DNA of 31,694 nucleotides from Alteromonadaceae bacterium (GCA_013393545.1 JABXHG010000582.1:1-31694), one strand, 5' to 3'. Shown: positions 18,200-28,531, numbered from the stretch's first letter. The notes: a model not told the origin generated them from the sequence alone. Numbers and translations: made by a program.

Positions 18200-19030
18200 T
18201 TAATTGCTCGCTCTGGCCCGCACGTGAATCGGCCCGAGCACGTCGGCCTGGACAACCTCGACCAGCTGTTCCTTGATCAGTTCAAGCACCGCCAGAAAGC
18301 TGACCACTACCCCAAGACGCCCTTCCTCCGGGGTAAACAGGGCCTCGAAGCTGACAAAATGCTCGCCCTGCAAGAGACCCAACACTTGCGACATGCGCTC
18401 GCGGGTCGATAACCTTTCCCGTTCCACGTGATGGCTGGTAAACAAATCAGCCCGCTGTAACACGCCCTGCATGGCCAGCAGCAGCTCGCGCATATCCACA
18501 TCCGGATGTGGCTGGGAGGTCGGCAAGGCCGGCAGAGCCGCTGAAGCATCGAAGGTATCCCGCTCCATGCGCGGCAGCTCATCCATGTCTTCGGCCGCCT
18601 GTTTGAATCGCTCGTACTGCTGCAGGCGGCGAATCAGCTCGGCGCGGGGGTCGACCTCTTCGTCGTCCTCGGCTTCCTGACGCGGCAGCAACATGCGGGA
18701 TTTTATTTCCGCCAGGGTTGCCGCCATCACCAGGTATTCAGCTGCCAGCTCGAAGCGCATGGCCTCGACCGCGCTGATGTAATCCATGTACTGGCGGGTG
18801 ATTTCGCTGACGTCGATATCCAGGATGTCCATGTTCTGCCGCCGTATCAGGTACAGCAGCAGATCCAGAGGGCCCTCAAAGGTTTCCAGGAAGACCGCCA
18901 GCGCATCGGGCGGGATGTACAGGTCTTTGGGCAGATCCACCAGCGGCTTGCCGGAGACCAGCGCCAGCGGGTTTTCACCCTCCGCCGCCGGTTGTTGGTC
19001 AGCACTGGCTTCGGTGATTTCGTCTGTCAT
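18200..19030 (-). CDS. scpA: Segregation and condensation protein A (ScpA)
   Basis: ScpA is the kleisin that bridges the two Smc heads. The 276-residue product has the ScpA core starting near residue 45: VFLETFEGPLDLLLYLIRRQ, followed by MDILDIDVSEITRQYMDYI and AAEYLVMAATLAEIKSRMLLPR. A Glu/Asp-rich linker follows, and then a C-terminal winged helix (FVSFEALFTPEEGRLGVVVSF) that binds the Smc cap. It starts 36 bases after trpS on the same strand and is followed by scpB. Confidence 0.95.
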   Translation of the reverse strand: MTDEITEASADQQPAAEGENPLALVSGKPLVDLPKDLYIPPDALAVFLETFEGPLDLLLYLIRRQNMDILDIDVSEITRQYMDYISAVEAMRFELAAEYLVMAATLAEIKSRMLLPRQEAEDDEEVDPRAELIRRLQQYERFKQAAEDMDELPRMERDTFDASAALPALPTSQPHPDVDMRELLLAMQGVLQRADLFTSHHVERERLSTRERMSQVLGLLQGEHFVSFEALFTPEEGRLGVVVSFLAVLELIKEQLVEVVQADVLGPIHVRARASN

Positions 19031-19066
19031 GCCATCTCCCGACAGCCCGGCGGGCCATGGCCCGGT

Positions 19067-20281
19067 TTACCGGTAGCTCAGGCCCATGGCGGCGCGCACT
19101 TCTTCCAGGGTATCGCGGGCATTATCACTGGCCCGTTCACGACCTTCCTGAAGAATTGAACGCACCAGGTCCGGATCACTTTCGTAATCCCGGGCCCGTT
19201 CGTGCAGCGGTTTCTGTTCTTCAATGATGGCGTCTATCAACGGCTTTTTGCAGTCCAGACAACCGATACCGGCGCTTCGGCAGCCATTTTGCACCCAGTC
19301 ACAGGTTGATTCATCGGAATACACCTTGTGCATGCCCCATACCGGGCACTTCTCCGGCTCGCCAGGATCGGTGCGGCGCACACGCTGGGGGTCGGTCTGC
19401 ATGGTGCGGATTTTCTGGGCGACGCTGTCCGGCTCTTCGCGCAGGCCGATGTAATTGTTGTAGGACTTGGACATCTTCTGCCCGTCCAGACCCGGCATTT
19501 TCGATTCCGGGGTCAACAGCGGCTGGGGCTCGGGCAGAATCACCTTGCCGCCGCCCTCGATGTAGCCGTACAAACGCTCGCGGTCGCCAATGGAGATGTT
19601 TTGCTGTTCCTTGAGCAGTGCCCGGGCGGTTTCCAGCGCTTCGGCATCGCCCTCTTCCTGGTAACGTTTTTTCAGGTTGCGGTACAGCTTGGCGTTTTTC
19701 TTGCCCATCTTGATAATGGCTGCTTCCGCCTGCTCTTCAAAATTCGGTTCCCGACCGTAGATGTGGTTGAAGCGACGGGCAATTTCCCGCGTAATTTCCA
19801 CATGGGACAACTGATCCGCGCCAACAGGCACCCTTCCTGCCCGATACATAAGAATGTCGGAAGACATTAGTAGCGGATAGCCTAGAAAGCCGTAGGTTGC
19901 CAGATCTTTTTCCCGCAGCTTTTCTTGCTGTTCCTTATAGGTGGGCACCCTTTCCAACCAGCCCAGCGGCGTGATCATAGACAATAACAGGTTAAGCTCG
20001 GCATGCTCGGGCACCTGGGATTGGATGAACATGGTGGCTGAGCCGGGATTAACGCCCGCCGCCAGCCAGTCGATGGCCATGTCCCACACGCTCTGTTCAA
20101 TGCCGGAGGGATCGTCATACTGGGTGGTCAACGCGTGCCAGTCGGCAATGAAGAAGAAGCACTCGTATTCGTGCTGGAGCTTTACCCAGGTTTTCAGCAC
20201 ACCGTGGTAGTGGCCGAGGTGAAGCTTGCCGGTCGGACGCATGCCGGACAAAACCCGTTGCTGGGGGTCGACTGAACTCAA
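19067..20281 (-). CDS. trpS: Tryptophanyl-tRNA synthetase with a probable [4Fe-4S] cysteine motif
   Basis: TrpRS attaches tryptophan to tRNA-Trp. I choose TTG 20281 (404 aa, MSSVDPQQRVLSGMRPTG). GGAG lies eight bases upstream, and the only strong promoter (20358-20386) overlaps and would exclude the longer frame that opens at 20419. HLGH (21-24) is the HIGH motif and KMSKS (269-273) the second class I motif. Two departures from the ~335-residue E. coli type stand out. One is an extra, helical Lys/Glu-rich insert at about 191-252. The other is a C-terminal cysteine set, C312-x21-C334-x6-C341-x2-C344 with an additional C327. The Thermotoga maritima enzyme has C-x22-C-x6-C-x2-C holding a [4Fe-4S] cluster near the anticodon site. 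The gene heads trpS-scpA-scpB-rluB. Confidence 0.94.
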   Translation of the reverse strand: MSSVDPQQRVLSGMRPTGKLHLGHYHGVLKTWVKLQHEYECFFFIADWHALTTQYDDPSGIEQSVWDMAIDWLAAGVNPGSATMFIQSQVPEHAELNLLLSMITPLGWLERVPTYKEQQEKLREKDLATYGFLGYPLLMSSDILMYRAGRVPVGADQLSHVEITREIARRFNHIYGREPNFEEQAEAAIIKMGKKNAKLYRNLKKRYQEEGDAEALETARALLKEQQNISIGDRERLYGYIEGGGKVILPEPQPLLTPESKMPGLDGQKMSKSYNNYIGLREEPDSVAQKIRTMQTDPQRVRRTDPGEPEKCPVWGMHKVYSDESTCDWVQNGCRSAGIGCLDCKKPLIDAIIEEQKPLHERARDYESDPDLVRSILQEGRERASDNARDTLEEVRAAMGLSYR

Positions 20282-20357
20282 AGCACGAACTCCTTCTTTG
20301 TGTTTTCGGAATTCCCGAAGCCTGGCGCGGGCGCGCCGTGTGCCGGGATGACCGGCC

Positions 20358-20386
20358 ATTATAGTCTGAACGGGCGCCGGGGTTAA
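20358..20386 (-). promoter_or_regulatory. Sigma-70 promoter for trpS-scpA-scpB-rluB
   Basis: On the minus strand, -35 TTAACC (20381-20386) and a perfect -10 TATAAT (20358-20363) are separated by 17 bases. The start would fall near 20351, leaving a leader of about 70 bases before TTG 20281. Gaps of 26-36 bases between the four downstream genes suggest one operon. Confidence 0.75.
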
Positions 20387-20419
20387 GCAATGGCCGAAAA
20401 ACAGCCGGGATAAAGACAC

Positions 20420-20455
20420 AAAAACCCCCGGAATCAGACAATTCCGGGGGTTTTT
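20420..20455. terminator. Strong bidirectional terminator at the end of the suc operon
   Basis: AAAAACCCCCGGAAT and ATTCCGGGGGTTTTT form a perfect 15-base inverted repeat with a six-base loop. Either strand gives a GC-rich stem followed by a T-run. It lies 17 bases past the sucD stop, so it ends the sdh-suc transcription unit just upstream of the trpS promoter. Confidence 0.93.
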
Positions 20456-20471
20456 GTTCGCCGAGGCAGGG

Positions 20472-21344
20472 TTACCAGCCGGTGGCGTCTTTCAGGGCCT
20501 GGCCAATTTCCGCCAGACTGCGCACGGTTTTGACACCGGCATCTTCCAGCGCGGCGAATTTCTCATCCGCCGTGCCTTTACCACCCGAGATAATGGCGCC
20601 GGCATGGCCCATGCGTTTACCCGGAGGAGCGGTAACGCCGGCAATATAGGCAACCACCGGCTTGCTCACGTTCTGCTTGATGAACGAAGCAGCCTCTTCT
20701 TCGGCCGTGCCACCAATTTCACCAATCATCACGATAGCCTCGGTTTCCGGGTCTTCCTGCAGCAGGCCGAGTATATCGATGAAGTTGGAGCCCGGAATCG
20801 GATCCCCACCAATGCCCACGCAGGTGGACTGGCCATAACCGAAATCTGTCGTCTGTTTCACGGCTTCATAGGTCAGGGTGCCGGAACGGGACACAATCCC
20901 CACCTTGCCCTTCTTGTGGATATGACCCGGCATGATGCCGATTTTGCATTCATCCGGGGTGATCACACCCGGGCAGTTCGGCCCGATCATGCGCACGCCT
21001 TTTTGATCCACGTATTCCTTGGCGTAGAGCATGTCGATGGTGGGGATACCCTCGGTAATACAAATAATCAGCTCGATGCCGGCATCCGCCGCCTCGATGA
21101 TGGCGTCTTTACAAAATGGGGCGGGCACGTAGATAACCGACGCCTGGGCTCCGGTCTGCTCCACTGCATCGCGCACCGTGTTGAACACCGGCAGTCCGAG
21201 GTGTTCGGTACCGCCCTTACCCGGGCTGACACCGCCCACCATCTGGGTACCGTAGGCAATCGCCTTCTCGGAATGGAAGGTGCCCTGGGCACCGGTAAAG
21301 CCCTGGCGAAGGACCGTAGTGTTGTTATCGGTCAGAATGCGCAT
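20472..21344 (-). CDS. sucD: Succinyl-CoA synthetase (ADP-forming) alpha subunit
   Basis: SucD with SucC interconverts succinyl-CoA and succinate with formation of ATP in the TCA cycle. From ATG 21344 the product has 290 residues (E. coli 289) and begins [20 protein letters not shown], matching the family start. The CoA-binding Rossmann domain is N-terminal ([15 protein letters not shown]). The phosphorylated His247 lies in KRMGHAGAI, and [10 protein letters not shown] is present. The A of the sucC TGA is the first base of this ATG (TGATG), a sign of translational coupling. A GTG three bases upstream is in frame but less likely. It is the last gene of the operon, followed by a strong terminator. 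Confidence 0.96.
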   Translation of the reverse strand: MRILTDNNTTVLRQGFTGAQGTFHSEKAIAYGTQMVGGVSPGKGGTEHLGLPVFNTVRDAVEQTGAQASVIYVPAPFCKDAIIEAADAGIELIICITEGIPTIDMLYAKEYVDQKGVRMIGPNCPGVITPDECKIGIMPGHIHKKGKVGIVSRSGTLTYEAVKQTTDFGYGQSTCVGIGGDPIPGSNFIDILGLLQEDPETEAIVMIGEIGGTAEEEAASFIKQNVSKPVVAYIAGVTAPPGKRMGHAGAIISGGKGTADEKFAALEDAGVKTVRSLAEIGQALKDATGW

Positions 21345-22510
21345 CACTTACACCCTGCGGCTTTAACGACTTGCTGTGCAGCATCACTCAGGCTGGTGGC
21401 TGCCAGAATGTTCAGACCGCTCTCTGCCAGCACTTTGGTACCCACCTCGGCGTTGTTGCCTTCCAGGCGGACCACCACAGGCACTTCCACGCCGACTTCT
21501 TTCACCGCGCCAATGATGCCTTCGGCAATCATGTCACAGCGAACAATGCCACCGAAGATGTTGACCAGTACCGCCTGTACGTTTTTATCCGACAGGATGA
21601 TCTTGAACGCTTCCGATACACGCTCCTTGGTGGCGCCGCCGCCTACATCCAGGAAGTTGGCCGGCTGGCCACCGGAAAGCTTGATTATGTCGATGGTACC
21701 CATGGCAAGACCGGCGCCGTTCACCATGCAACCGATGTTGCCTTCCAGCGCCACGTAGTTGAGCTCCCATTTGGCCGCCTCTGCTTCTCGTGGGTCTTCC
21801 TGGGAGGGGTCGTGCATTTCGTGAATCTTTTTCTGGCGATACAAGGCGTTACTATCCACACCCACTTTCGAATCGAGGCAGAGCAAGTCGCCCTGTTTGG
21901 TGATCACCAGCGGATTGATTTCCACCAATGCCAGATCGCATTCCTCGAACAACTTCGCGAGGTTCACGAAGATTTTGGCAAACTGGCCGATCTGCTTGCC
22001 TTCCAGGCCCAGCTTGAACGCCAGCTCGCGGCCCTGATATGGCTGCGCACCAACCAGAGGGTCGATTTCAGCCTTGAGGATTTTCTCCGGCGTTTCCTCG
22101 GCTACCTTTTCGATTTCCACGCCGCCTTCGGTGGATGCCATGAACACGATACGGCGGGTACCGCGGTCAACCACCGCGCCGAGGTACAGTTCCTGGTCAA
22201 TATCGCTGACTTCTTCCACCAGAATCTTGGCAACCGGCTGGCCGGCTTCGTCGGTCTGGTAGGTCACCAGGTTGCGACCGAGCCAGTATTCGGCAAATTC
22301 CCGGATTTCCTCTTTGCTGTTGACCAGCTTCACACCGCCGGCCTTACCGCGGCCACCGGCATGCACCTGGGCCTTGACCACCCAACGGTCTCCGCCGATC
22401 TGACTGACGGCTTCCACGGCTTCTTTCGGGGTATCGCAGGCAATGCCCTGGGATACCGGCAAGCCGTATTTGGCAAACAGATGTTTGCCCTGGTATTCGT
22501 GCAGATTCAT
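21344..22510 (-). CDS. sucC: Succinyl-CoA synthetase (ADP-forming) beta subunit
   Basis: The beta subunit binds the nucleotide and Mg2+ and, with SucD, gives substrate-level phosphorylation. The 388 residues equal the E. coli length. The ATP-grasp domain is visible at the N-terminus ([36 protein letters not shown]), with the metal site [12 protein letters not shown] and the C-terminal ligase domain with [20 protein letters not shown] and [19 protein letters not shown]. It overlaps sucD by one base. A hairpin and a possible promoter lie in the 145-base gap to lpd, so sucCD may be partly independently controlled. Confidence 0.97.
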   Translation of the reverse strand: MNLHEYQGKHLFAKYGLPVSQGIACDTPKEAVEAVSQIGGDRWVVKAQVHAGGRGKAGGVKLVNSKEEIREFAEYWLGRNLVTYQTDEAGQPVAKILVEEVSDIDQELYLGAVVDRGTRRIVFMASTEGGVEIEKVAEETPEKILKAEIDPLVGAQPYQGRELAFKLGLEGKQIGQFAKIFVNLAKLFEECDLALVEINPLVITKQGDLLCLDSKVGVDSNALYRQKKIHEMHDPSQEDPREAEAAKWELNYVALEGNIGCMVNGAGLAMGTIDIIKLSGGQPANFLDVGGGATKERVSEAFKIILSDKNVQAVLVNIFGGIVRCDMIAEGIIGAVKEVGVEVPVVVRLEGNNAEVGTKVLAESGLNILAATSLSDAAQQVVKAAGCK

Positions 22511-22558
22511 AGTCTTGTCCCGTTTTTGTTGCTTGAGGGAAACCCTGCTGGAACTGAC

Positions 22559-22587
22559 AATTTAGAGGGCAAATCCGTGAAGCTCAA
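22559..22587 (-). promoter_or_regulatory. Candidate internal promoter for sucCD
   Basis: On the minus strand TTGAGC (22582-22587), 17 bases, then TAAATT (22559-22564). Each box matches four of six consensus bases and the spacing is ideal. A start near 22552 would give a leader of about 42 bases before sucC. It lies just downstream of the lpd hairpin. Confidence 0.4.
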
Positions 22588-22617
22588 GGCGCGGTATCAA
22601 TTCCCGCCCCTTAAACG

Positions 22618-22645
22618 ACAACGGGGCGCTTGAAGCGCCCCGTTG
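22618..22645 (-). terminator. Hairpin after lpd (terminator or attenuator)
   Basis: ACAACGGGGCGCT pairs with AGCGCCCCGTTGT, a 13-base perfect stem with a tiny loop. Only a short T-run (CGTTT) follows in the direction of transcription. It lies ten bases past the lpd stop and before sucC, so it may end part of the transcripts or protect the upstream mRNA from decay. Confidence 0.65.
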
Positions 22646-22655
22646 TTTACTGCTT

Positions 22656-24101
<1,446 letters not shown>

Positions 24102-24133
24102 TTATCCTGTTCTCTGATTCGTGGAATGTCGGA

Positions 24134-25363
24134 TTAAACGTCCAGCAGGATACGCGCCGGATCTTCGAGCATTTCTTTGATTGCAACCAGGAACTGTACT
24201 GCTTCCTTGCCATCGATCATACGGTGATCGTATGACAGTGCCAGGTACATCATCGGCAGAACTTCCACCTGACCGTTCACCGCCATCGGACGCTCCTGGA
24301 TCTTGTGCATGCCCAGGAAGGGAGGCCGCGGCGGGTTCAGGATCGGGGTGGAGATCAGGGAACAGAAGATACCACAGTTGGTGATGGTGAAGGTGCCGCC
24401 GGTCATGTCTTCAATGCCCAGCTTGCCGCCTTTGGCTTTGGTACCGTAATCGACGATGGTTTTCTCGATATCAGCCAGTCCCATGGAATCCACATCACGG
24501 AGAACCGGAACAACCAGGCCACGGTCGGTGGAAACGGCAACGCCGATATCCTGGTAGCCGTGATACACCATGTCGTTGCCGTCGATGGAGGCGTTCACTG
24601 CCGGGAAACGCTTCAGCGCTTCGGTGGCGGCCTTGGCGAAGAACGACATGAAGCCGAGTTTCACGTCGTGGCGCTTCAGGAAGCTGTCTTTGTACTGGCT
24701 GCGCAGCTCCATGATTGGCTTCATGTTGACTTCGTTGAACGTGGTCAGCATGGCGGCGGTTTGCTGAGCATCCACCAGGCGCTTGGCGATGCTGGCGCGC
24801 AGACGGGTCATCGGAACACGCTTCTCCGGGCGCTCGCCCTGAGCTACGTCTACCTTCGGCATTTCGGCCGGCTTTGACGCACTGCTGCCAGCAGCAGGCT
24901 TGTTGCTGATGTGGTTCTGCACGTCTTCCTTGGTCACACGGCCATCTTTGCCGGTGCCTTTAACGGCGGACGGATCAACGTCGTTTTCTTCGGCCAGCTT
25001 GCGAGCTGCCGGGCTCAGAATCGCGTCGCCGGAGCTCGCCTCTTCTTTCTTCGGCTCTTCGGCTTTCTCTTCTTCCGCCTTGTCTTCGGACTTGCTTTCC
25101 TCGGCCGGCTTGGATTCGCCAGCGGCGCCTTCCTTGAACTTGCCGATCACTTCGCCGCTTTCCACGACGTCGTCTTCGTTCTTGATAATTTCTTCAATTA
25201 CGCCGTCAGCCGGCGCAACCACTTCAAGAACCACCTTGTCGGTTTCGATGTCGACGATCAGCTCGTCGCGCTCACAGGCTTCGCCCGGCTGCTTGTGCCA
25301 GGTCGCAACGGTGCCTTCGGCAACCGACTCAGGGAAAACGGGGGCTTTAATCTCAATAGACAT
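24134..25363 (-). CDS. sucB: Dihydrolipoyl succinyltransferase (E2) of 2-oxoglutarate dehydrogenase
   Basis: SucB carries the swinging lipoyl arm and transfers succinyl groups to CoA. The 409-aa product contains a lipoyl domain (1-77, lipoylated Lys43 in ETDKVVLEV) and a highly charged Ala/Glu/Lys linker to about 112. A peripheral-subunit-binding domain follows at 116-152 ([21 protein letters not shown]), and then the catalytic domain from about 180, with His380 and Asp384 in [12 protein letters not shown]. One stretch is odd. Family members read TNGGIFGS and NPPQ(S/T)AILGMH, but here residues 329-335 are NCGIFCS and 344-352 are [10 protein letters not shown]. The catalytic residues are intact and the frame is not broken. 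It lies 25 bases after sucA and 35 before lpd. Confidence 0.95.
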   Translation of the reverse strand: MSIEIKAPVFPESVAEGTVATWHKQPGEACERDELIVDIETDKVVLEVVAPADGVIEEIIKNEDDVVESGEVIGKFKEGAAGESKPAEESKSEDKAEEEKAEEPKKEEASSGDAILSPAARKLAEENDVDPSAVKGTGKDGRVTKEDVQNHISNKPAAGSSASKPAEMPKVDVAQGERPEKRVPMTRLRASIAKRLVDAQQTAAMLTTFNEVNMKPIMELRSQYKDSFLKRHDVKLGFMSFFAKAATEALKRFPAVNASIDGNDMVYHGYQDIGVAVSTDRGLVVPVLRDVDSMGLADIEKTIVDYGTKAKGGKLGIEDMTGGTFTITNCGIFCSLISTPILNPPRPPFLGMHKIQERPMAVNGQVEVLPMMYLALSYDHRMIDGKEAVQFLVAIKEMLEDPARILLDV

Positions 25364-25388
25364 TACAAATCCTTAATTCGGTAGCTCA

Positions 25389-28262
25389 TCAGAGTTCAAA
25401 CGCATCGTTAACCAACTGCTTCTGCTCTTCAATGTGAACAGACATGTGTCCACACGCAGGCGCTGCAGAGGCCTTACGACCGGCATACTGAAGTTTCAGC
25501 TTCGGATTCAAACGATCCAGAACGTGATGCATGTGATGCTGGCTCGGATACCACGCGCCCTGGTTCATCGGCTCTTCCTGACACCAGATCGCGGTCTTCA
25601 GGTTCGGGTACTCGACCAGGATCTCGTACAGATCGTCTTCCGGGAACGGGTACAGCTGCTCGATACGAACAATGGCGGTGTCTTCACGCTCGTCCGCCTT
25701 TTTCTTCTCCAGAAGATCGTAGTACACCTTGCCAGAACACATGATCAGGCGGGTGACTTTCTTCGGATCAGACAACTGCTTTTCACGCAGCACGGTCTTG
25801 AATGTGCCGGTGGTCAGATCGTCCAGATCGGAAATTGCTTCCTTGTGACGCAACAGGCTCTTGGGCGTGATCGCGATCAGCGGCTTGCGCAGCGGACGCT
25901 TCACCTGACGGCGCAGCATGTGGAACACCTGCGACGGTGTGGTGGGTACGCACACCTGAATGTTGTGCTCCGCACACAGCTGCAGGAAGCGCTCCAGACG
26001 GGCGGAACTGTGTTCCGGACCCTGGCCTTCGTAGCCGTGTGGCAACAGCAGGGTCAGACCACACAAACGACCCCATTTGTGCTCGCCACTGGTCAGGAAC
26101 TGGTCGATCACTACCTGGGCGCCGTTGGCAAAATCGCCAAACTGGGCTTCCCAGATCACCAGGCTGTTGGGCGCTGTGCCGGCATAGCCGTATTCATAGG
26201 CAACCACGGCTTCTTCGGACAGATACGAATCATAGATGTCGAAACGCGGCTGATCTTCCGCCAGATCTTTCAGGGAAATATGGGTAGAGCCGTCTTTCTG
26301 GTTGTGTAGCACCGCGTGGCGGTGAGAGAAGGTACCCCGACCTACATCCTGACCGGTGATTCGTACCGGGTGACCTTCGTCCAGCAACGTGGCGTAGGCC
26401 ATCATTTCGCCATAACCCCAGTTCAGGGCCAGAGCGCCGGCGGTCATCTTTTCCCGATCTTTAACAATCTTGGACACCTGGCGCTGAATGCTGAAGCCTT
26501 CCGGCAGCTGGGTCATTTTCTTGCCCAGTTCCTGAACCTTTTTCAGCGGCACGCTGGTCTGGCACTCGGCGGTCCATTCGTGGCCCAGGTACGGAGTCCA
26601 GTCCACGTACAGATCTGTGTTCGGTTCCTTGACCAGCGACTGAACCACATGCTCACCGTTATCCAGCGCATCGCGGTAGGCGTTTTCCATTTTCTTGGAT
26701 TCGTCCTCGCTGATCACGCCTTCGGCGATCAAACGCTCTGCGTACTGGGTACGGGTGGTCTTCAGCTTGCGAATCTTGTCGTACATCATCGGCTGGGTCG
26801 CCGCCGGCTCGTCGGCCTCGTTGTGGCCACGACGACGATAACAAACCAGATCGATAACCACGTCGCGATGGAATTCCTTGCGGTAATCCATGGCCAGACG
26901 GGTCACGAACATTACCGCTTCAGGGTCGTCTGCGTTCACGTGCAGAATCGGCGCCTGAACCATTTTGGCGATGTCGGTACAGTATTCAGTGGAACGCGCA
27001 TCTTCTTTCTTATGGGTAGTAAAGCCCACCTGGTTGTTGATGACGATGTGAATCGTGCCACCAATACCGAAGCCGCGAGTTTCAGAACCCTGGAAGGTTT
27101 CCATCACCACGCCCTGCCCGGCAAACGCAGCATCACCGTGCATAACAATGGGCACAACCTGATCACCGGTGTCATCACCACGACGGTCCTGGCGGGCCCG
27201 AACGGAGCCTTCAACCACCGGAGAAACGATTTCCAGGTGAGACGGGTTGAACAGCATGGCCAGGTGCACTTCACCACCCGGGGTCATGACGTTCGACGAG
27301 AAGCCCTGGTGGTATTTCACATCACCTGAACCGTAATCGGCCAGCTTCTTGCCTTCGAATTCATCGAACAGCTCACGCGGGCTCTTGCCCAGAGTGTTTA
27401 CCAGCACGTTCAGGCGACCACGGTGGGCCATACCCAAAACAATTTCCTTGGCACCATAGGAGCCGGCACGCTGGATCAGCTCATCCAGGCACGGGATCAG
27501 GCTTTCGCCACCTTCCAGACCAAAACGCTTGACGCCCGGGTAACGGGAGCCCAGGTACTTCTCCAAACCTTCAGCGGCAACAAGACGCTCGAGAATGTGC
27601 TTGCGGGTCTCCACCTCGTAATCAGGGCTGGAGCGAACCGGCTCCATGCGCTGCTGGAACCAGCGCTTGATGCGCGTGTCCACGATGTGCATGTACTCGG
27701 CGCCCACTTTCTCGCAGTAGGTCTTGCGCAGGCCTTCCACAATCTCGCCCAGCTTCATGGTTTCCGAGCCGAAATTCAGGGAGCCGGTCTGGAACTCGAG
27801 GTCCATGTCCGGTCCGCTCAGCTCGTGAAAGCGCGGATCCAGGTCTTCCACCGACTGGCGCTGCCATACGCCAAGCGGATCAAGCTGTGATTCCTGGTGA
27901 CCACGGAAACGGAAGGCATTAATCAGCTGCAGAACGCGAATCTGTTTCTTGTCCGCAGAGGACGTGGCATTGGCGGGCACGCCACCACTCAGAAAACGCT
28001 GATTACGGGAGATGTGTTCGAACTGTTCACGAATAACGGAATGGGCAACGTCAATGCCACCCTTGCCGTCGACACTGGGCAGTTGGTCGAAATAGCTGCG
28101 CCATTCTTCGGGAATCGAGTTCGGGTCGGTCAGGTAGGTTTCAAAAGGCGGTTCACAATAGGCCGGATTCCCACCCTGCAAATGGAAGGTCTGCCATAAT
28201 TGTTCATGATGCTTTCGTGCATTTGAATAGCTCACCTTGGGCTGGTGCGGGGGAGTCGGCAT
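25389..28262 (-). CDS. sucA: 2-oxoglutarate dehydrogenase E1 component (start region probably damaged)
   Basis: SucA is the thiamine-diphosphate enzyme that decarboxylates 2-oxoglutarate and succinylates the lipoyl arm of SucB. The body is canonical: DPNSIPEEWRSYFDQLP, MAHRGRLNVLVN, ThDP motif HGDAAFAGQGVVMET...INNQVGF, RRRGHNEADEPAATQP, GQDVGRGTFSHRHAV and C-terminal CQEEPMNQGAWY. The start is a problem. The best start signal, AAGGTGAG eight bases before ATG 28222, would give MHESIM, the N-terminus I recall for close relatives. That ATG is one base out of frame with the rest; one extra G after the second ATG (28205) would restore it and yield about 944 aa. As written, the open frame needs ATG 28262 (957 aa) or TTG 28289, neither with a Shine-Dalgarno. 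Coordinates use ATG 28262 provisionally. Confidence 0.93.
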   Translation of the reverse strand: MPTPPHQPKVSYSNARKHHEQLWQTFHLQGGNPAYCEPPFETYLTDPNSIPEEWRSYFDQLPSVDGKGGIDVAHSVIREQFEHISRNQRFLSGGVPANATSSADKKQIRVLQLINAFRFRGHQESQLDPLGVWQRQSVEDLDPRFHELSGPDMDLEFQTGSLNFGSETMKLGEIVEGLRKTYCEKVGAEYMHIVDTRIKRWFQQRMEPVRSSPDYEVETRKHILERLVAAEGLEKYLGSRYPGVKRFGLEGGESLIPCLDELIQRAGSYGAKEIVLGMAHRGRLNVLVNTLGKSPRELFDEFEGKKLADYGSGDVKYHQGFSSNVMTPGGEVHLAMLFNPSHLEIVSPVVEGSVRARQDRRGDDTGDQVVPIVMHGDAAFAGQGVVMETFQGSETRGFGIGGTIHIVINNQVGFTTHKKEDARSTEYCTDIAKMVQAPILHVNADDPEAVMFVTRLAMDYRKEFHRDVVIDLVCYRRRGHNEADEPAATQPMMYDKIRKLKTTRTQYAERLIAEGVISEDESKKMENAYRDALDNGEHVVQSLVKEPNTDLYVDWTPYLGHEWTAECQTSVPLKKVQELGKKMTQLPEGFSIQRQVSKIVKDREKMTAGALALNWGYGEMMAYATLLDEGHPVRITGQDVGRGTFSHRHAVLHNQKDGSTHISLKDLAEDQPRFDIYDSYLSEEAVVAYEYGYAGTAPNSLVIWEAQFGDFANGAQVVIDQFLTSGEHKWGRLCGLTLLLPHGYEGQGPEHSSARLERFLQLCAEHNIQVCVPTTPSQVFHMLRRQVKRPLRKPLIAITPKSLLRHKEAISDLDDLTTGTFKTVLREKQLSDPKKVTRLIMCSGKVYYDLLEKKKADEREDTAIVRIEQLYPFPEDDLYEILVEYPNLKTAIWCQEEPMNQGAWYPSQHHMHHVLDRLNPKLKLQYAGRKASAAPACGHMSVHIEEQKQLVNDAFEL

Positions 28263-28289
28263 GATCAGGTTGTGGCTGATCACAGTCAA

Positions 28290-28531
28290 TACGGGTTTTT
28301 ACAGCATGACTATGACCACCGTTCCTGCCAAGGAAGTGGTCCGTCCCCTGTGATTTTTTATCAGCAACACTGCCCGGGGCCCGCGAGAGCCACCAAACAG
28401 CGGGTTTGATTCTGCACCCCCATTATACCAATGCCTATAAGCCATTGGTTGAAGGCCCCGCATATAGCGAGGCCTTCAAGGGGTTGCCTGCCGGCTCAAT
28501 ACCGGCAAGGCTATTCGCGACTATCGCCTGA
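28290..28531. other. sdhB-sucA intergenic region
   Basis: The 242 bases hold two adjacent hairpins just after sdhB and no credible coding frame. I do not see a convincing sigma-70 promoter for sucA. The nearest candidate is TTGGCA on the minus strand around 28330, without a good -10 at the right distance. Confidence 0.4.
28428..28477 (-). terminator. Double hairpin after sdhB
   Basis: Two inverted repeats lie side by side. ACCAATG/CATTGGT (28428-28450) is weaker. GAAGGCCCCGC/GCGAGGCCTTC (28451-28477) has ten of eleven pairs and a five-base loop. No proper T-run follows on the minus strand, so partial termination or mRNA-end protection between sdhB and sucA is more likely than a hard stop. 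Confidence 0.5.
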
